This document shows, in pieces, positions 17,603 through 26,846 of a stretch of DNA of 64,000 nt; the stretch's first letter is position 1; each line of letters opens with the position of its first letter. The translations under genes were made by a program, and so were the position numbers. This stretch comes from an uncultured Siphonobacter sp. (GTDB taxonomy: Bacteria; Bacteroidota; Bacteroidia; Cytophagales; Spirosomataceae). The notes under the pieces are model-generated. The model had not been told where the DNA came from, ran no database searches, and saw only the letters and a list, made by a program, of their open reading frames with translations. The stretch spans positions 1 to 64,000 of the forward strand of contig CAJYIW010000019.1 of NCBI GenBank assembly GCA_913775095.1. Direction: 5' to 3'.

Positions 17603-18259
17603 TCAGGCATATTGCCCATTCGCCCCTACGAATGGATTAGACTGCTTTTCGCGACCAATGGTGGTCGAAGGGCCGTGTCCGGGAAATACCTGAACGTCGT
17701 CTTTGAGCGTAAAAAGCTTGTGCTTAATACTGCTGATCAGGTCGTCGAAGTTACAGCCGGGAAAATCCCAGCGGCCAATGCTTCCCTGAAACAGGACATC
17801 CCCACTGATGCAGAGATGATACTCCCGATTGACGAAGGCCACGTGACCGGGGGCATGACCCGGCACATGCAGGACTTCCAGCGTCGTATCACCAAAGGTT
17901 ACGTCCGTTCCTTCTGCCAGCCAGGCGTCGGGTTCGGCTTCTTCGTAATTGAAAAAGCGATAGGAAGGGGCCCGCACCACCACGGATTTTAAAATGGGTA
18001 CGTCAAGCTCGTGCAGGTAATACGGAACGTTGTAGGTACGCTTCACGAAGGCATTCCCCAGCACGTGGTCCACGTGGGCGTGGGTATTCAATAGTTTTAC
18101 GACGGTTAGTCCCTGAGCCTCAATAAAATCCCTGAGCTCGTCCTGTTCTTCTCTGTCATAACAACCCGGATCAATGATGACGGCCTCTTTGGTGTCATCC
18201 CAGAGCACGTAGGTATTCTCCTGAAGAGCATTAAATGTAAAAACCTGTAGATATATCAT
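17603..18259 (-). CDS. Metallo-beta-lactamase-fold hydrolase (glyoxalase II-like)
   Basis: 218 residues from the ATG at 18259. The open frame starts 19 codons earlier, but MIYLQVFTFNALQENTYVL matches the usual family N-terminus. The metal site is THAHVDH at 59-65, and later histidines lie in HVPGHAPGHV and FPGHG. The family includes hydroxyacylglutathione hydrolase and related thioesterases; with no glutathione context I leave the substrate open. It heads a small leftward run with pssA. Confidence 0.9.
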   Translation of the reverse strand: MIYLQVFTFNALQENTYVLWDDTKEAVIIDPGCYDREEQDELRDFIEAQGLTVVKLLNTHAHVDHVLGNAFVKRTYNVPYYLHELDVPILKSVVVRAPSYRFFNYEEAEPDAWLAEGTDVTFGDTTLEVLHVPGHAPGHVAFVNREYHLCISGDVLFQGSIGRWDFPGCNFDDLISSIKHKLFTLKDDVQVFPGHGPSTTIGREKQSNPFVGANGQYA

Positions 18260-18328
18260 ACCAATTCGATTAGAAGCATACGGAAAGATGGTGTTAAAAT
18301 AAAAGAACCATCGCATGAAAGGATACGG

Positions 18329-19252
18329 CTAGTGCGGACGAAGCCAGCCCGTTACCGTATCGACAAAAATAGTTCGCTGATCGGCAAAGAGGTAATGCGA
18401 ACAGTGGTCTACGTGGGTAAAGTATTTTTTTCCAACCAATGATCTCAGCTGCGAAAGCTGGGAGTCAGGGAAAATGCCGTCCTGTTTTCCATAAATGGCA
18501 TAGATCCGGACTTTTTTCTGCTGAATGTTTTTCAGTCGCGGAAATACGTTGAGGCGTTTCAATGGCTCATTCTGATAAAACCGAATCGGAGCTTCGTGAT
18601 TTCGTATGCTCTGTTTCGAGAGATCGCTTTTCTCGTAAGCTTCGTACGTTTGCCGGGTTTCGGCATCGGGCTGGGCCACCTTGAAAAATCCGTTTTCTGA
18701 GGCCAGTTCGAAGCATTGTTTTCGATAGGCCGCTGAATTTTTATCCAGTTTTTCCAGGATTGCTATTCTCTCCAGCATTGCCGGGTCAGCGGCGTATTTT
18801 CGTCGTACCGTATCCAGAATGTGGGTGTACGTGCCCTGCTGATCGACCAGGGCTCCGGCCAGAATAAGCGAGGTTACTTTTTCAGGATGTGCTTCGGTAA
18901 AAAGCGTGGAAACGAGTCCACCGAAACTATGGCCCAGAATCGTAGCCTTCTGAATGCCGTATTGAGCGTATAACTGATTCAAATCCGCCAGGGCTTCCTG
19001 ATACGTAAACCGGGCCTGCGGGTCTGCCGACCGGCCTTCGCCGCGGCGGTCATATACAATCACAAAAAAGCCTCGATCGGCCAGCGTTTGGGCGGTGGTT
19101 CCTTCAAACAATACGGAATTACCGCTGGGGCCGCCGTGAATGAAAATAATCGGGGGATTTTTACGATCACCGTAAGCCGCCGTGTATAATTTTTGAGCAA
19201 ATCCGGAGAAACTCCCCAGCAGGAAAAAGACTAAAGTGAGTACGCGAAACAT
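18329..19252 (-). CDS. Secreted alpha/beta hydrolase
   Basis: 307 residues. I start at the ATG at 19252, which gives a good signal peptide (MFRVLTLVFFLLGSFSGFAQ) and avoids overlap with the gene before it. HGGPSGN forms the oxyanion region, GHSFGG (Ser 109) the nucleophile elbow, GKQDGIFPD the Asp and DHCSHYLF the His, so the triad is complete. The HGGP motif recalls proline iminopeptidases. The substrate is unknown; it acts outside the cytoplasm. Ten bp separate it from the upstream methylase gene, suggesting one operon. Confidence 0.87.
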   Translation of the reverse strand: MFRVLTLVFFLLGSFSGFAQKLYTAAYGDRKNPPIIFIHGGPSGNSVLFEGTTAQTLADRGFFVIVYDRRGEGRSADPQARFTYQEALADLNQLYAQYGIQKATILGHSFGGLVSTLFTEAHPEKVTSLILAGALVDQQGTYTHILDTVRRKYAADPAMLERIAILEKLDKNSAAYRKQCFELASENGFFKVAQPDAETRQTYEAYEKSDLSKQSIRNHEAPIRFYQNEPLKRLNVFPRLKNIQQKKVRIYAIYGKQDGIFPDSQLSQLRSLVGKKYFTHVDHCSHYLFADQRTIFVDTVTGWLRPH

Positions 19253-19262
19253 GAAGGAGTGA

Positions 19263-19982
19263 TTAAATACCGAAGGCAAAAATGGTGGGTTTTTTATGTA
19301 AATCGGGCTGTTGTTCCCGCCACTGCTGAATAGAAAGCGTTCGGATCAACTCGTCGGGAGCCGTAAGATTCGAGCCGATACAGAGTAACGTACGCGGATT
19401 ACCCACCCGCAGGATATCTTCCAGCAGGGCATTATTGCGATACGGGGTTTCCATGAATAACTGCGTTTGTCCGGTTTGGGCCTGCTTTTCAAGAGCCTGT
19501 ATCCGCCGGATCCGTTCGGCTTTGTCGATGGGCAGATAGCCGTTGAATGCAAACGACTGACCGCTAAACCCTGAACTCATCAGCGTCAGCAAAATAGACG
19601 AGGGGCCCGTCAGTGGCACAACCCGAAGGCCCAGTTCATGAGCCAGCCGAACGGCTACCGCCCCCGGATCGGCAATGCCGGGACAACCGGCCTCCGACAA
19701 AATGCCCGCATCTTTCCCCGATTTGAGTAATTCCCGAATCTGTTGCTGCGTTTCTGCCCGGGGGGTGTCTTTGTGTAATTCAAAAAAAGTCAGATCATCA
19801 ATGACCCGTCCTGTCTTCAGTTCCGAGATAAACCGGCGGGCAGTGCGGAGGTTTTCAACGAAAAATACATCCGTACGGCTGATGACTTCGCGAATCTGTG
19901 GACTCAGGACCGAGCCTGCCGTTTCGGGAGCCAGCACGGTAGGTACTAAAAATAAAGTTGCTTGTGTTGCTGCGGCCATCAT
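19263..19982 (-). CDS. SAM-dependent tetrapyrrole-methylase-family protein (RsmI-like)
   Basis: 239 residues. The fold is seen in LFLVPTVLAPE, ENLRTARRFIS, GILSEAGCPGIADPGAVAVRLAHE (SAM binding), VPLTGPSSILLTLMSSGFSGQ and LFMETPYRNNALLEDIL. RsmI itself methylates the 2'-O of C1402 in 16S rRNA; this shorter paralogue, common in Bacteroidota, has the SAM site but lacks the RsmI C-terminal domain. The start ATG overlaps the stop of the upstream esterase by one base (TAATG), so translation is probably coupled. Confidence 0.88.
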   Translation of the reverse strand: MMAAATQATLFLVPTVLAPETAGSVLSPQIREVISRTDVFFVENLRTARRFISELKTGRVIDDLTFFELHKDTPRAETQQQIRELLKSGKDAGILSEAGCPGIADPGAVAVRLAHELGLRVVPLTGPSSILLTLMSSGFSGQSFAFNGYLPIDKAERIRRIQALEKQAQTGQTQLFMETPYRNNALLEDILRVGNPRTLLCIGSNLTAPDELIRTLSIQQWREQQPDLHKKPTIFAFGI

Positions 19983-20749
19983 TACTCCCGGATAAATTTC
20001 ATCACTGCTTCAATAAATGCCTGGGGTTGTTCGGCCTGGATCCAGTGACCCGCCCCGGCGATCGTTTCAATGCGAACATCCGTAAACAGGCGACGGATTT
20101 CTTTTTCATCTTCGTCGGCAATGTACGAGGAAAGTTCACCCCTCAGGAACAGGACGGGGCGGGTAACCGTACGGATACCGCTGAGTTCACTGCCCACGGT
20201 CTCAATTTCACGGGTTAATACCGGCAGATTCAAACGCCAGGTAAACCCATTATCCCCGCGAGCCAGGTTTTTCAGAATAAAATTCCGCGTGCCGGGATGA
20301 TCTTCGTACTGCGTAAAGAAGTTTTCGGCCTCCTGGCGACTTCTCATCGCGGCGAGCGGCATCAGGTTCATGCCTTTCAGGATGCTGGTATGATGGACGG
20401 GGTAGAAGCGGGGAGCAATGTCTACTACCACCATTTTCTGCCAGGTGTCGGGATGGTTCATGGCGTACTGCATGACGGTCTTGCCTCCCATCGAGTGTCC
20501 GATCAGAATGGGGTCCGTAATTTGCTGATCGTTCAGAAATTCCTGTAAATCCTCCGCCATTTCATGGTAGCCAAAATCATCACTCCAGGGCGATCGTCCG
20601 TGATTTCGCTGATCGAGCATAAAGACCCGAAACCCCAGGTCGGCGATTTGTTTACCTACGGTCAGCCAGTTATCGGCCGAGCCGAATACGCCGTGTAATA
20701 TCACAATAGCCGGGCCCGTTTCGCCCGCTTGCCGAAAGAACAATTTCAT
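19982..20749 (-). CDS. Alpha/beta hydrolase, YbfF-like esterase
   Basis: 255 residues, the standard YbfF length. LHGVFGSADNW gives the oxyanion loop, DQRNHGRSPWS is a family hallmark, GHSMGG carries the nucleophile Ser 86, and GAGHW has the His. The family hydrolyses acyl-CoA and other small esters in the cytoplasm. It is the first gene of the esterase-methylase-secreted hydrolase run. A good Bacteroidota -7 box (TAACTTTG on the minus strand) lies at 20816-20823. Confidence 0.92.
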   Translation of the reverse strand: MKLFFRQAGETGPAIVILHGVFGSADNWLTVGKQIADLGFRVFMLDQRNHGRSPWSDDFGYHEMAEDLQEFLNDQQITDPILIGHSMGGKTVMQYAMNHPDTWQKMVVVDIAPRFYPVHHTSILKGMNLMPLAAMRSRQEAENFFTQYEDHPGTRNFILKNLARGDNGFTWRLNLPVLTREIETVGSELSGIRTVTRPVLFLRGELSSYIADEDEKEIRRLFTDVRIETIAGAGHWIQAEQPQAFIEAVMKFIRE

Positions 20750-20815
20750 AGGTATTTAAGTCTTTTTCTGGAATTTTATGGAAAAATTCCGGGTTAACTA
20801 TACAACTTTTGCGGA

Positions 20816-20823
20816 CAAAGTTA
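20816..20823 (-). promoter_or_regulatory. Candidate -7 element for esterase operon
   Basis: TAACTTTG on the minus strand is an exact match to the Bacteroidota TAnnTTTG -7 consensus, about 67 bp before the start codon. The -33 TTTG box is not convincing. Confidence 0.4.
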
Positions 20824-20935
20824 TCCACGCGAAGCCAATCCTTCGTAAACTTGCCGAGGATTACCGTATTCATTGAGAAAAAATCGAGGTCTTAGCGAGT
20901 GAAGAACGGTCTTCTCTGGATACTGATCACCACAC

Positions 20936-21910
20936 ATGAGTCTTTCCATTCAACAAATACAAGCCCCGATTGATGCCGAAATGAAGGCGTTTGAGGGAAA
21001 ATTTCGTGATTTTATGAAAAGCGACGTCATGTTGCTGGATCAAATCATGAATTACATCGTCCGTCGGAAGGGGAAGCAGATCAGACCCATGTTCGTGTTT
21101 CTGGCGGCGGGCGTTTGCGGAACTATCAACGATTCAAGTTACCGGGGAGCCGCTCTGATTGAGCTGGTGCATACTGCCACACTCGTACACGACGATGTGG
21201 TGGATGATTCGAACTACCGCCGGGGATTCTTTTCCGTAAAAGCACTCTGGAAAAACAAGATTGCTGTTCTGGTGGGGGACTATCTGCTGTCCCGAAGCCT
21301 GATGCTGGCCGTGGATCACGAAGATTTTGATTTTCTCAAACTCATTAATCAGACGGTGAAGGAAATGGCCGAAGGAGAGCTGATGCAGATTGAGAAGGCC
21401 CGCCGACTGGACATTTCGGAAGACATTTATTTTGAAATTATTCGCCAGAAAACGGCGACGCTGATTGCCTCCTGCTGTGCCGTGGGAGCCCGTTCCGTGG
21501 GCATGACGATGGAGCTGGTGAACCGCATGCGTCTTTTCGGAGAGAAAGTAGGAATTGCTTTTCAGATCAAGGATGATCTGTTCGATTACGGGGATGCTGA
21601 AATTGGCAAGCCCGTAGGCATTGATATCAAGGAAAAGAAAATGACCCTGCCGCTGATCTTTGCTTTACATCAGGCAGACTGGTTTACGAAGCGTCGCATC
21701 ATCAATACCATTAAAAATGATTCTGAAAATCCGAAGAAAGTGGCTGAAGTGATTGATTTTGTGAAGAAATCAGGGGGGATTGAATACGCCACTCAGGTCA
21801 TGAAAAGCTACGTAGATGAAGCCCTGACGATTCTGTCGGAGTTTCCGGATAACGCCTATCGTAATTCTTTGCAAAGCCTGGTTCAGTACACCATTGAGCG
21901 GGTGAAATAA
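20936..21910 (+). CDS. ispB: Long-chain polyprenyl diphosphate synthase
   Basis: 324 residues. The first aspartate-rich motif is DDVVDD at 86-91, the second is DDLFDY from 213, and GKQIRP is the substrate-binding start. The enzyme extends farnesyl diphosphate with isopentenyl units to make the menaquinone side chain; chain length cannot be read reliably. The residue five before the first Asp motif is small, in line with long products. Monocistronic, ending in a 54-bp palindrome. Confidence 0.93.
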   Translation: MSLSIQQIQAPIDAEMKAFEGKFRDFMKSDVMLLDQIMNYIVRRKGKQIRPMFVFLAAGVCGTINDSSYRGAALIELVHTATLVHDDVVDDSNYRRGFFSVKALWKNKIAVLVGDYLLSRSLMLAVDHEDFDFLKLINQTVKEMAEGELMQIEKARRLDISEDIYFEIIRQKTATLIASCCAVGARSVGMTMELVNRMRLFGEKVGIAFQIKDDLFDYGDAEIGKPVGIDIKEKKMTLPLIFALHQADWFTKRRIINTIKNDSENPKKVAEVIDFVKKSGGIEYATQVMKSYVDEALTILSEFPDNAYRNSLQSLVQYTIERVK

Positions 21911-21921
21911 TACCAGAAATC

Positions 21922-21975
21922 AAATTCACGTAAAAAGGCTTCCCAACTAGTTGGGAAGCCTTTTTACGTGAATTT
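21922..21975. terminator. 54-bp perfect palindrome, bidirectional terminator
   Basis: The two 27-base halves are exact reverse complements with no loop (centre AACTAGTT). It fills the space between the convergent ispB and lipoprotein genes and touches the stop of the latter. An inner GC-rich stem flanked by A5 and T5 runs is typical of a two-way terminator. Confidence 0.85.
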
Positions 21976-22562
21976 CAGTTGGGAACAAAAGTTATATCCA
22001 CACTACCAATCAGAACATCAGTATAGGCAAACGTGAGGGGAAAAACGGAAGCCGTCGTGTTGGCCGGAATCGTACTGGCGTAACAACCATGCACCAGAAT
22101 ATTGCCCTGCACAAACGGCATAAAACTGCCCCCCGCCGTTTTTTTCCACAAATCATATTTTTTGGTTACGCCAGAGGCAATGTTATTAATCGTAACGGCG
22201 TACTTTTTAGTATTATCTGTGATTTCAACCGGGTCAATGGCTTCAAATACTACTTTATCGGGCGTACCCAGTTCCAGCGTTTTTTGTCGGAGAACGGCTT
22301 TCGTGGCCACGTCCCAGAGGGTAATGGTGTAGGTGCCTGCCTCGGGCATCTTTCCGCCCAGCTGCGTTACCTTGCCGGCGACGGAGGCACTGAAATAATA
22401 CCCTATTTCATAACGGCCATTGTTGATGGGGTTATTACTGACCAACCCCGACGCGGTGAACGTGGATACAGGGTTTTCCGAAGGTTTGACTTCTTCTTTT
22501 TTCTGACAGCCAGCCAGGCAAAGCAGGGACAGCAGGAATAATGATTGAGCTATAGTTTTCAT
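21975..22562 (-). CDS. Lipoprotein with DUF4082-like domain
   Basis: 195 residues. The signal ends in a lipobox (LCLAGC, Cys 19) with KKEE after it. The mature part resembles DUF4082, a beta-sandwich often found on secreted proteins: IGYYFSASVAGKVTQLGGKM, then TYTITLWDVATKAVL. Lipid-anchored in the envelope; role unknown. It ends at the palindrome. Confidence 0.8.
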   Translation of the reverse strand: MKTIAQSLFLLSLLCLAGCQKKEEVKPSENPVSTFTASGLVSNNPINNGRYEIGYYFSASVAGKVTQLGGKMPEAGTYTITLWDVATKAVLRQKTLELGTPDKVVFEAIDPVEITDNTKKYAVTINNIASGVTKKYDLWKKTAGGSFMPFVQGNILVHGCYASTIPANTTASVFPLTFAYTDVLIGSVDITFVPN

Positions 22563-22711
22563 CAGACGATAAAGGTTTTATGATTGAGAGTCATAAAGTT
22601 CATCGTTTCGGAATCCATAGAAAATACCACATTTCAGCGATCGGGCGTTTCAGGAATAATTCTTTTCACTTAATTTTCCGGTGTTAATCAACTACCTATT
22701 TATTAAAAATC

Positions 22712-23131
22712 ATGATCAAACGTAACGCGACCGCTGTCTGGAAAGGCACCGGAAAAGAAGGTTCAGGAGTACTGTCTACCGCCAGTACTGTTTTAAATGA
22801 AACTCAGTATTCATTCAATACCCGTTTTGAAAACGGTACGGGAACCAACCCTGAAGAACTCATCGCCGCGGCTCATGCGGGCTGTTTCGCCATGAAACTG
22901 AGCTTCGACCTGAATGCAGCGGGTTTTACCGCCGACGAAATCAACGCGAAAGCAACGGTTGTTCTGGATCCTTCCAAGGGTGAAGTAACCGAAAGTAACA
23001 TTGTCCTGACGGCTAAAATTCCTGAGATCAGCGAAGAGCAATTCCAGGAAATCGCCGCCGGAGCGAAGGCGAACTGTCCTATTTCCAAATTACTGAACGC
23101 TTCCATTTCTCTGGAAGCAACGCTGGCGTAA
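22712..23131 (+). CDS. osmC: OsmC family peroxiredoxin
   Basis: 139 residues, standard OsmC length. The two redox Cys lie in NPEELIAAAHAGCF and ANCPISKLL. OsmC reduces organic and hydrogen peroxides in the cytoplasm. The start follows an A-rich leader. The gene has its own terminator right after it. Confidence 0.95.
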   Translation: MIKRNATAVWKGTGKEGSGVLSTASTVLNETQYSFNTRFENGTGTNPEELIAAAHAGCFAMKLSFDLNAAGFTADEINAKATVVLDPSKGEVTESNIVLTAKIPEISEEQFQEIAAGAKANCPISKLLNASISLEATLA

Positions 23132-23571
23132 GTTAAATTAGCCTGCATCAGATGCGGAATAATGGTTCTGTGTTCAGAATCATTATTCCGCATTTTTTAT
23201 TAGTATTTTTGTAAGTAGGGCGGATTATAAATCCTGATCAGATCGCTTTCGGATTGCAAATCCGAAAGAGCAAGGGGATAACCAGGAGTAATAGTTACCA
23301 GTGGAAAAGCTGGCAACGGCAGACCAGGTCAGAATTACTAATCCGACGATTGAGAGAGCTGCTGGCAGCTTTTTCGCTGGCAGCCAAACTAGTAACCGAC
23401 TGAAAGGAATGGATGTAGCGGGTGCAGCCAGCGAAAAAAGCGGGAACCACATAATATCGATTAATCAAAGAAAGCTTCATATGCTACATTACCCGCGTGG
23501 CCCGGAAAGATGGGGCAACGGGTTCGGGTGCCTCACGGAAGACTGCAAACTAAAAACAGTAAACTAATCAA
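23132..23571. other. Structured intergenic region
   Basis: 440 bp, no convincing gene. It holds the osmC terminator (23152-23199), then a hairpin CTTTCGGATT-GCA-AATCCGAAAG at 23246-23268, a palindrome GCTGCTGGCAGC at 23359-23370, and a long-range pairing of CTTTTTCGCTGG (23369-23380) with 23428-23440. The sequence looks like REP-type elements rather than a protein gene. Confidence 0.55.
23152..23199 (+). terminator. osmC terminator
   Basis: Outer arms ATGCGGAATAATG and CATTATTCCGCAT with an inner six-pair stem and a TG loop, followed by six T residues. Confidence 0.9.
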
Positions 23572-24126
23572 ATGGCAATTAGTAAGGAATTGAAAGCGGC
23601 TGTATTAAGTCTGACCCGTGAAGAAAAAGACAAGTTACTGGTACGCTTACTAAACAAGCATAAAGACTTGCAGGAACAGCTTCAGTTTCAGCTGATTGAA
23701 GGGGGCGAGACTTTACAGGAGCGTCGGGATGCCATCCAGAATACCATTGACCGGCTTTATAAACTCGAACCGGATTCATCAGGCTGGTTAATGATGGATA
23801 TGCGGAAAATACATTCCCTGATTACCTATCACGTAAAGATTACGAAGGATAAATACGGAGAAATTGAACTGGTATTGTATCTGCTGAATCAGTGTTTTGA
23901 AAAACAGTTGCCTTATGTTCAGAAGTATACTTCCAAAACGGATGGAATTGCAGAATACATTGCCAAGCGAACCGAAGCAGTCCTAAAGAAAATTCCGAAA
24001 CTTCACGAAGATATTCAGTTCGAGTTTATGGAGCATGCGAACGCCTTACTCGAACGGGTCCATACATACGCTCCGGCAACTTATGCCCGGCAGTTAGGGT
24101 TACCGAAGCGTATGGAAGTGAGTTAA
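23572..24126 (+). CDS. Conserved-looking helical protein, unknown
   Basis: 184 residues, almost wholly helical, soluble, no signal. It begins with an amphipathic stretch (LKAAVLSLTREEKDKLLVRLLNKH) with no nucleotide or metal motif. Core-like codon use supports a real gene. It ends convergently with the phosphatase gene, and the two stop codons overlap in TTAA. Function unknown. Confidence 0.75.
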   Translation: MAISKELKAAVLSLTREEKDKLLVRLLNKHKDLQEQLQFQLIEGGETLQERRDAIQNTIDRLYKLEPDSSGWLMMDMRKIHSLITYHVKITKDKYGEIELVLYLLNQCFEKQLPYVQKYTSKTDGIAEYIAKRTEAVLKKIPKLHEDIQFEFMEHANALLERVHTYAPATYARQLGLPKRMEVS

Positions 24127-25031
24127 AGATCCGTCTCTTTTTTGCGTTTCCGGTGCAGATAGCGATCATAGACATACTGAATGATCCCATCTTTCAGTCC
24201 CAGATCCGGAACCATGATTTCATTCGCTCCTGACCAACGCATCGCCGAAAGGTAGATTTCCGAAGCGGGAACGATAACGTCCGCCCGGTCAGGATTAAGC
24301 TGGAGTTTGTTAATCCGGTCTTCCAGGGTATAGGAGGCAATATGTGTCCTGATGCGTTCGAGTTCCTGAATGCCCATACTCACCGGAGAAAGCCGGTTTT
24401 CGGACAGATTAAAGAGCTTATTAATGTTTCCCCCGGTGCCAATGGCAATCAATTCACTCTGGTTAGGATCGATGTGATCCATGATCCATCGTTTCATCTT
24501 GTCCCAGTCGGATTTCTGTTCTTTACCTTCCAGCAACCGAACCGAACCAATCTTGAACGAACGGCTGGCCACTTTTGCCCGGTTTACGTATAAGTTTAAT
24601 TCGCTGGAACCACCGCCCACGTCCACGTGGAGGTAGTTTTTATCCGAGGCCAGCGACTGAACCACTACATTATTGATGAGTTCCGCTTCTTTGGTTCCGT
24701 CAATAATCTGGATTTTCATGTCCAGCTGACCTTCAATCCGCGTAACAATATCCAGGGAATTGCTGGCTTCCCGCATGGCGGAGGTGGCACAAATCAGGTA
24801 ATCCTTGCATTCATGAAGTTCCATCAGGAGCTTGAACGAATGCAACATTTTATACAGACGCACTTCACCTTCGGCACTGATGGAGCCCGTGTTGAATACA
24901 TCCATTCCCAGGCGTAAGGGAAAACGAACGTATTCTACCTTCTTGAAAGTCAGGACGCCTTCATTATCAAGAACTTTGGAAATCTGGAGGCGAGCGGCGT
25001 TCGAGCCAATGTCAATGGCTGCTATTTTCAT
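24123..25031 (-). CDS. ppx: Ppx/GppA family phosphatase
   Basis: 302 residues, the short single-domain form. The actin-like ATPase fold signatures are AAIDIGSNAARLQI (phosphate 1), ATSAMREASN, DGTKEAELI, YLHVDVGGGSSEL (phosphate 2) and AIGTGGNINKL. The family cleaves polyphosphate or pppGpp; which one cannot be told here. It may tie into the stringent response. Downstream on this strand it overlaps the end of the helical protein gene. Confidence 0.93.
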   Translation of the reverse strand: MKIAAIDIGSNAARLQISKVLDNEGVLTFKKVEYVRFPLRLGMDVFNTGSISAEGEVRLYKMLHSFKLLMELHECKDYLICATSAMREASNSLDIVTRIEGQLDMKIQIIDGTKEAELINNVVVQSLASDKNYLHVDVGGGSSELNLYVNRAKVASRSFKIGSVRLLEGKEQKSDWDKMKRWIMDHIDPNQSELIAIGTGGNINKLFNLSENRLSPVSMGIQELERIRTHIASYTLEDRINKLQLNPDRADVIVPASEIYLSAMRWSGANEIMVPDLGLKDGIIQYVYDRYLHRKRKKETDL

Positions 25032-25154
25032 GCGTAATCGGTTTCAGTGATAGGAATGAAAAGGTTAACCCGGGTAATTAGTCAAGTGTTTTGATTCAAA
25101 GAAAGATACCCTTCATTCAAACCTAAGCAAACGCTAAAGCTTATCCAACCTTTT

Positions 25155-26789
25155 TTAATATCGTTCAATCAAATATCGGCGTTCGCAGACCTGAAACCTC
25201 GTTTTGGGGTCGAGAAATTTTCCTGAGAATCTGGACAGATGATAATGCTGATTCGTGCGAATCTGAGCAATTTTTATACCAGCCTTTCTGAGCTGAGCCA
25301 GTCCCTCGGCATCCGTCAGAATCCAGCGGCTGGCGGGAATCTGACCTTCGGGAAGCGGCGGATGAATTTGCTGCGTATAGAAATCGAAGGTATAACTATA
25401 GATGTTATAAAAGTCAAAAGAATCCAGAATGGCGGGTTCTTTGCGGGTAGACTGAGCAAACTGATACCCCGAATCGTAATTGAACAACTGCGGGTAGCCG
25501 TTGGCATTCAGGGCCATGAAGCAAATGCTAGCTCCGGCTACACAAACGGTAACGAGCCGCAGAAACAGGGGCGATTGCCTGAGACTCAGGAAAAGAATAA
25601 CCCCCGCCACGGTCGCGGCCACCAGCTGATTGACTAAACCCGGAATGGGGAAGTAATAGGTATTGATGTAGGTAACCATCCCCAGCATTAACACTATAAT
25701 TAAGCACTGGAAGTAGAAAACCCAGCGAATCTCTTTGGACGAGAGTTCGAAAAGCTGCCCGCTCAGTTGCAGGGCCAGGTAGGGGAAAATCAGGTTCAGG
25801 TAATGGGGAAGCTTGTATTGAGCCAGGGACATAATGACCATCATGATCACGATGATTCCCGGCGTTAAAGCTTCTCTGAGGTGTTTGTAACGGATCAGAC
25901 TTCGAAACAGACTCCAGTAGTTAAGGAATGACCAGGGTAACCCTGCCCAGAGCAGGGTATGGAGAAAAAAGAAGGGATCATTGCTGCCGGTGCCGCCCCA
26001 GGCCTCTCCCTGAAAACGTTCCACACTCTGTCCCAGCAGGATGAATTTAATACCCGAAATGTCTGTCATGCCCCGAATAACTTTTTCGGGGTGCAGGTCA
26101 AATTGCTGGTAATAGGCATACAGGACGGGACTAATAAAGAGGACGAAAGCAACCCCGACCACCAGCCATTTCCACTGAAAGAGGGCTTTCCAGTTTCGTT
26201 CAAAAAGCAGTTGAATTACTGCGGCCATCAAAGGCATGGCTACGCCGATACCCCCTTTGGTAGAAAACCCCAGAGCCATGCCGAAGGCGGCTCCCAGGGC
26301 AAAGGCTATCTGCTGCGTTCGGATAAACGCCATCAGCATCCAGACCGAAAAGACGATGTAGGCCGTCAGCATCGCGTCCATCCGGACATCCTGATTCGCC
26401 AGAAACTGAGCGAAGCAGGTCGCGTAAATCAAAGCCGCCAGTTTCCCCACGTTTTCGCTGTACAGCAACTTTCCGAGACGATAGGTAGCGTAAAACCCGA
26501 GAATGGAGGCGAGCAGTGACGGAAACTTATAAGCAAAGGTAGTTACCCCAAAAATCTTAAAGGAAAGAGCTGACAGCCAGAATAATAAATGAGGTTTGTC
26601 CAGATAATCCTTACCTCGGTCGATAAGACTAATGAAGTCGTCCGTTTCGAGCATGTGCAGGGCAATCAGGGCATGGTGGGCGGGATCAGCGTCATAGATG
26701 GGAACGAAGAGGCCAATGATATAGACCGCCGCAATGGCCAGCCACATGATGCCGTAAATGGGTCCTGAAAGCAGGCGATCGGTATTCAT
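25155..26789 (-). CDS. ArnT/PMT-like glycosyltransferase (GT39/83)
   Basis: 544 residues with about 11 membrane helices. The first outer loop has the family catalytic Asp-containing segment (PIYDADPAHHALIALHML), then DYLDKPHLLFWL, matching the ArnT pattern of Asp near the N-terminus and DKPPL. Such enzymes move sugars from polyprenyl phosphate to lipids or proteins on the outer face of the inner membrane. It is the last gene of a leftward cluster with an epimerase, a GT2 that likely makes the polyprenyl-linked donor, and a flippase-like protein, which fits that role. Confidence 0.9.
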   Translation of the reverse strand: MNTDRLLSGPIYGIMWLAIAAVYIIGLFVPIYDADPAHHALIALHMLETDDFISLIDRGKDYLDKPHLLFWLSALSFKIFGVTTFAYKFPSLLASILGFYATYRLGKLLYSENVGKLAALIYATCFAQFLANQDVRMDAMLTAYIVFSVWMLMAFIRTQQIAFALGAAFGMALGFSTKGGIGVAMPLMAAVIQLLFERNWKALFQWKWLVVGVAFVLFISPVLYAYYQQFDLHPEKVIRGMTDISGIKFILLGQSVERFQGEAWGGTGSNDPFFFLHTLLWAGLPWSFLNYWSLFRSLIRYKHLREALTPGIIVIMMVIMSLAQYKLPHYLNLIFPYLALQLSGQLFELSSKEIRWVFYFQCLIIVLMLGMVTYINTYYFPIPGLVNQLVAATVAGVILFLSLRQSPLFLRLVTVCVAGASICFMALNANGYPQLFNYDSGYQFAQSTRKEPAILDSFDFYNIYSYTFDFYTQQIHPPLPEGQIPASRWILTDAEGLAQLRKAGIKIAQIRTNQHYHLSRFSGKFLDPKTRFQVCERRYLIERY

Positions 26790-26846
26790 AGCGAATGAAA
26801 TCAGCGGAAAAAAAAAGTCCGAAAGTCCAAAAATAGGTCAGGAACT

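Noticed and set aside
23301-23567. An 88-residue plus-strand open frame
   Set aside because: It runs through palindromes, has unusual composition and no leader; it follows from the repeat structure.
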